From Acanthosepion pharaonis (Eukaryota > Mollusca > Cephalopoda > Sepiida > Sepiidae): a stretch of DNA of 64,000 nt. The DNA lies in NCBI GenBank assembly GCA_903632075.3, contig CAHIKZ030000126.1, positions 79,501-143,500 on the forward strand. Reading direction: 5' to 3'. Both the position numbers and the translations under genes were made by a program. The notes under the pieces were generated by a model. The model was not told where the DNA came from, made no database searches, and worked only from the letters and a program-made list of their open reading frames with translations. Below are positions 60,513 through 64,000 of this stretch, piece by piece (positions within the stretch are counted from its first letter, which is position 1; each line of letters opens with the position of its first letter).

Positions 60513-61014
60513 CTAGTTTCAGTCAGTTATGTGCCATGCGTGATACACACTTAGGTGATCATGTATCTTTCCATAGATGACTGACGAGGCAGATTCTTTT
60601 CCCATAGTAGGTTGCCATTGTTTTCTGCAGTAGACCAGTTGCTATCCAAGGCTATAGAACTCAGTCTGTCCTGCTATTTACTCATGGCTGGGGAGAGAAG
60701 AAGAAGAAGAGGAGGATTCATACTGTACCCCCACAATGGAGTAATGGATAGCAGTGAGGAGTGAGCAATCAGATCCATTACATCCACTTATGTGCTGATA
60801 CCCTTCGGAAAAGTATGAATCCTCTTCTTCTCCCTCCTAGCTATGGGTAAAAAGCAGGACAGACTGGGTTCTATAGCCTTGGATGGCAACTGGTCTACCG
60901 CAGAAAACAATGGCAACCTACTGCTGAAAATAATCTGCCTCGTCAGTCATGTATTGAAAGACACATGATCGCCTAAGCATGTATCACACATGGCACATAA
61001 CTGACTGAAACTAG
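60513..61014. repeat. large palindrome of SINE family B (head-to-head inverted pair)
   Basis: The left arm is 60513-60723 and the right arm about 60813-61014. They are near-complementary over their whole length, for example ctagtttcagtcagttatgt at the left and its complement at the right end. The spacer (60724-60812) contains aatggagtaatggatagcag, the same tRNA-like head as the single copy at 24.7 kb. One complete SINE (head plus body on the plus strand) is therefore joined at its 5' side to an inverted second body. It would fold into a hairpin of about 200 bp. Confidence 0.8.
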
Positions 61015-62092
61015 GATGCTGAAACTATTTAACACATTAGTACATGACATACATTTTTTAAAAATCTTCCAGCCCAAAGATTATTATTAGCCAGCAAGAT
61101 AGATTAGGCAAAAAGAACTAAAATTTTAAGGTAACTTTATACAGTAATGGTTTAATTTCATTATTATTATTATTATTGATGTCCTTCCGACCTGAAGTGA
61201 TTTAGTAAATTAGTTTTGAGTAAGTCATGCAAACTTCAAATTTTAGGTGATTCTTCAAAATTCAGAGGATTCCCCAAGACTTTTGGCTTATAATGTATGT
61301 AATTGAGATTTTGTTAAGTCTGTGGGAAGTTGAGGGTGTGAAAACTTGGCCTTGTAAAAATATTCACCTTTTCCACACAGAAAAAAAAAAGAAAGCAGAT
61401 AGAGGAAATCCAAAATTTTTATATTCCAGAAATTGTTGAAGTGTTTCACAAACATTTTTTTTTTCTTTTTTTTAGTTGAGGTTCTTCTTATGAAGATGGT
61501 TTTTGGAAAAATACTAAACACAGGAGGATTTCTTAATGACTCTTGGACTGTTACATCTGGCTGCTACTCATGCTATCACATGGAATCTGACTGACTGCTA
61601 CTTGGACTGACTGACTACTTGATGCATTGTTTTTTTTGCCTCATGCGGATGCCATAATAAACACAAAATGTGCACAAATATTTAACAGAAAAATACTCAG
61701 CTCAATTCTAAAGTGTGTAACCTAAAGTGTATAAAATTTCTAATAACTTACAAGCTTAAAAGCTGAAACTTTGCAGATGAATCATTTGATATGTTTTAAA
61801 TACTGTGTAATTTTATCTTTCTCTGTAAATCATAAGTTCATTGAATGCTAAGTTGATATCCACTGAGTAAGGACATTGTATTTTATTAAAAATTTTCAAT
61901 AAAAAGATGTTTTGTTTATTTTGTTTGAAACTGAATGACTAATTTAATATGTTTTAATAATGTATTTGTTCTAATTTGAATCTGTCTAATTTGTGTTTTA
62001 CTAAATCTTAATTTGTAGAGATTTTTAAAGTTTTCGTCACAAACACTACAACAATTATTAGAAGCTTTTCACGCATAAATCTTTAAATATAT
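61015..62092. other. intergenic, no recognised gene
   Basis: A/T-rich sequence with a short (ATT)n at 61158-61177. Nothing else is seen. Confidence 0.55.
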
Positions 62093-62525
62093 CTTCAAAT
62101 TATTTACTATATTCGGACTATTGTCCTCATCTTTGTTGCCATATTTATTAGAACATTTCGGCCGTTGTATGCTCTGGCCTTCTTCAGGTGGTTGGAATGT
62201 TGAACTGAACCCTTTATTTCACTCATTGGGTAGACTGTTCTAATTCCATGTGCCATGTTTAATGGATGTCACTTATCAGTTATCTCCTGTTAATTCCCCT
62301 CTCCAACTTCTTCACTGCCTTAAGTGGGTATTGAACTCACACTCTTTGGGTCTTGTCACTGGATCTAACCAACGCCTTTATCCACTGTGCCATGTGTTCT
62401 AATAAAGGGTTCAGTTTGACATTCCAACCACCTGAAGAAGGCCGGAGCATACAATAGCCAAAACATTGTAATAAATATGGCATAATACCTCATCTCAGAA
62501 ATATAGACAGATACTTCAAATTATT
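62093..62525 (-). mobile_element. family A foldback SINE-like element with 12-bp target-site duplication
   Basis: CTTCAAATTATT flanks it exactly at 62093-62104 and 62514-62525. The 409-bp insert has a left arm from 62105 (tcggactattgtcctcatct, ttcaggtggttggaatgttg, aaccctttatttcactcatt). A tRNA-like centre read on the minus strand follows (cagtggataaaggcgttggt and gagttcaatacccact). The right arm from about 62400 is shorter and complementary to the left. The right end, read on the minus strand, starts tatctgtctatatttctgag, exactly as the 16.4-kb insert starts on the plus strand. It is the cleanest whole copy here. Confidence 0.88.
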
Positions 62526-62934
62526 ATTGCTAGGCATTGCTCTTATATAAATATATATTTTCCAATTATCATATTAATATGGAGTAATTCTGAAATATTA
62601 TTTTATTACTTAATAACAATAAAAAAAAACTGATACCACATTTTATGTCCAGTAGAATCTTATATTGATACTATTTTACTCTTACTGTTAAAAAATGATG
62701 ACATGTTTTGTTAAATCCTTATTATTATTATTAGAATTTTTTTGCATGTGAAGCTTCAAATATATTTTTCTAGTTGTTATTATTATTGTACTCTGAGCAT
62801 TCACAAAATTGGACTTTTCACCTCTGGTGTTTTTTGGAACATCTTTGAACAGTCCACTATTGTCATAACAAAAACTAGTCCTGGTTATGACAATAAACTA
62901 CATCCAGCAGCAAGGCGTTTGATTGGATGATTGG

Positions 62935-63120
62935 AGGTTTTGAGGTGTGTGAAACAACCTCTTAATTGATGTTGTTCCCAAGTCTACCCTGACACGTGGT
63001 GGTAGCACCTATTAGGGTCCCAGCTATGGGCAAATAGTGACCCCCCCACCAAACAAAGAACACTTTGAAAGTATAAAAATATGTTTTATAGTAAAATTAC
63101 CAGTAATACATTTTATAGTA
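62935..63120 (-). repeat. dispersed repeat (family D), copy 2, inverted relative to 48.7 kb
   Basis: The segment cctattagggtcccagctat, gggcaaatagtgacc, and ctttgaaagtataaaaat mirrors 48655-48825 in reverse complement. A duplicated taatacattttatagta-like unit follows. Confidence 0.65.
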
Positions 63121-63329
63121 GAATTATCAACAATATTTTGTAGCTAAATAACCAAAATTACATTTACTGTAGTTGAAGGCATCAACTGCATTCAAAATAT
63201 ATATATAGTTAAAGCTAGAAAATTGTATTCAAAATATTTAGATTTCAGCATTAAATAACCCATAGAGGTGTTGATATGCCACTAAATAAAATCAACCAAA
63301 CAACCAACATGAAAGAACTAATTCATGAC

Positions 63330-63395
63330 ATTAATCCATATAATATCCTAATCCATTAATCCATATAATATCCTAATCCATATAATATCCTACAA
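63330..63395. repeat. short tandem repeat around taatccatataatatcc
   Basis: Three copies of taatccatataatatcct separated by short variants. Confidence 0.85.
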
Positions 63396-64000
63396 TTTCT
63401 TAAAGAAATCAAACTGTATTCCAAAATATAACTTAAACAAAACTGCAACATAAACACACACATATCACCACCTCTAGCAATTATGTCTACACAAACATGT
63501 ATATGCACAAAAGCTGAGCATCATCTACCATGAATTCAGTTGTGAAAGCAGAATAACATATATCATAATTTTATTACTTCAAAGTTTCCAAGTGATGTAA
63601 TGGAATAACCTGCCACCTCCATGAGTGGCAGCACTATAGGTAGTAACCACCTATAAGTATCCGTTAGGATAGCAGACAGCAGAGTCGAGCTGGGATCTGC
63701 AAGAACTAGTGGCCTTCCGATAGCAGCATGCACACAACTATACTGACTTGCAACAACGGTGCACATAACAATTACTTCCTTGCTTGTTGTACTAGTTTCT
63801 ACAATAAAATTGTTACTATTTATCCACCATGTTTGTCCAGTCCATATTCCTATTAGCACATAATATAACACCAAGAAAATTAAATTACAGCATTAATGAC
63901 CCATAATGAATTGATATGCTGTTAAACAAACAAATCAATCAGTCATAACAAAAACATTACCACCTGGCATTGCCAGTGCAAGAGCGATAACTCTTGTAGA
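63396..64000. other. right edge, unidentified
   Basis: A less A/T-rich block at 63590-63850 is open for 103 codons on the minus strand (MVLYYVLIGIWTGQTWW at its start). I do not recognise it. Its composition suggests an old repeat rather than the A/T-rich background. Confidence 0.4.

Noticed and set aside
63563..63874. 103-codon minus frame as a host exon
   Set aside because: No splice sites fit and no family is recognised. Kept only as an unidentified block.

Overview
This is eukaryotic, AT-rich, repeat-dense metazoan DNA. It is most probably from a mollusc and plausibly a cephalopod such as an octopus. That assignment rests on invertebrate-like CSE1L exons, kilobase introns, tRNA-derived SINE-like repeats, CR1/Jockey-like LINE tails, abundant (AT)n/(CA)n microsatellites and several Penelope-like retroelement (PLE) fragments. 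It is an inference, since no search could be run.

The only host gene I can support is on the minus strand: the 5' part of CSE1L (exportin-2/CAS, the RanGTP-dependent exporter of importin-alpha). Eleven coding exons, all with GT/AG borders and compatible phases, run from an ATG at 23785 down to 980. They give 414 continuous residues, roughly the N-terminal two fifths of the protein. The rest of the gene lies off the left edge. A probable 5' UTR exon and promoter with a GC-rich YY1-like site sits near 28655-28740, and a possible second UTR exon at 27877-27952.

Introns (about 1-28.6 kb). The intron upstream of coding exon 2 carries a decayed Ty3/Gypsy pol relic (21780-23440). The intron between exons 2 and 3 carries a 204-bp foldback SINE-like insertion with an exact 14-bp target-site duplication. 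The intron between exons 4 and 5 carries PLE GIY-YIG endonuclease fragments and a complete hammerhead ribozyme motif (12396-12441). Left of the last exon is another GIY-YIG fragment (317-610) followed by a degenerate hammerhead.

Intergenic part (about 28.7-64 kb). I recognise no host gene here. The region is a mosaic of mobile-element debris: LINE fragments (30.6, 49.2, 57.4-58.9 and 60.0-60.4 kb, plus several 3' tails), a second hammerhead core (33701-33745, minus), a broken hAT transposase (39960-42640), a PLE 3'-end/5'-start tandem junction (51.96-52.74 kb), tandem repeats of 48, 90, 107, 202 and 283 bp, and palindromic SINE-like elements at 33.0-33.4, 44.4-45.2, 60.5-61.0 and 62.1-62.5 kb.

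Two observations deserve most attention. First, hammerhead motifs occur in PLE-type sequence beside (AT)n or (CA)n tracts. Second, at least three unrelated SINE-like families are arranged as inverted duplications, in at least two cases around a tRNA-like centre. Members of one family carry target-site duplications, so the hairpin form itself appears to be what was inserted.
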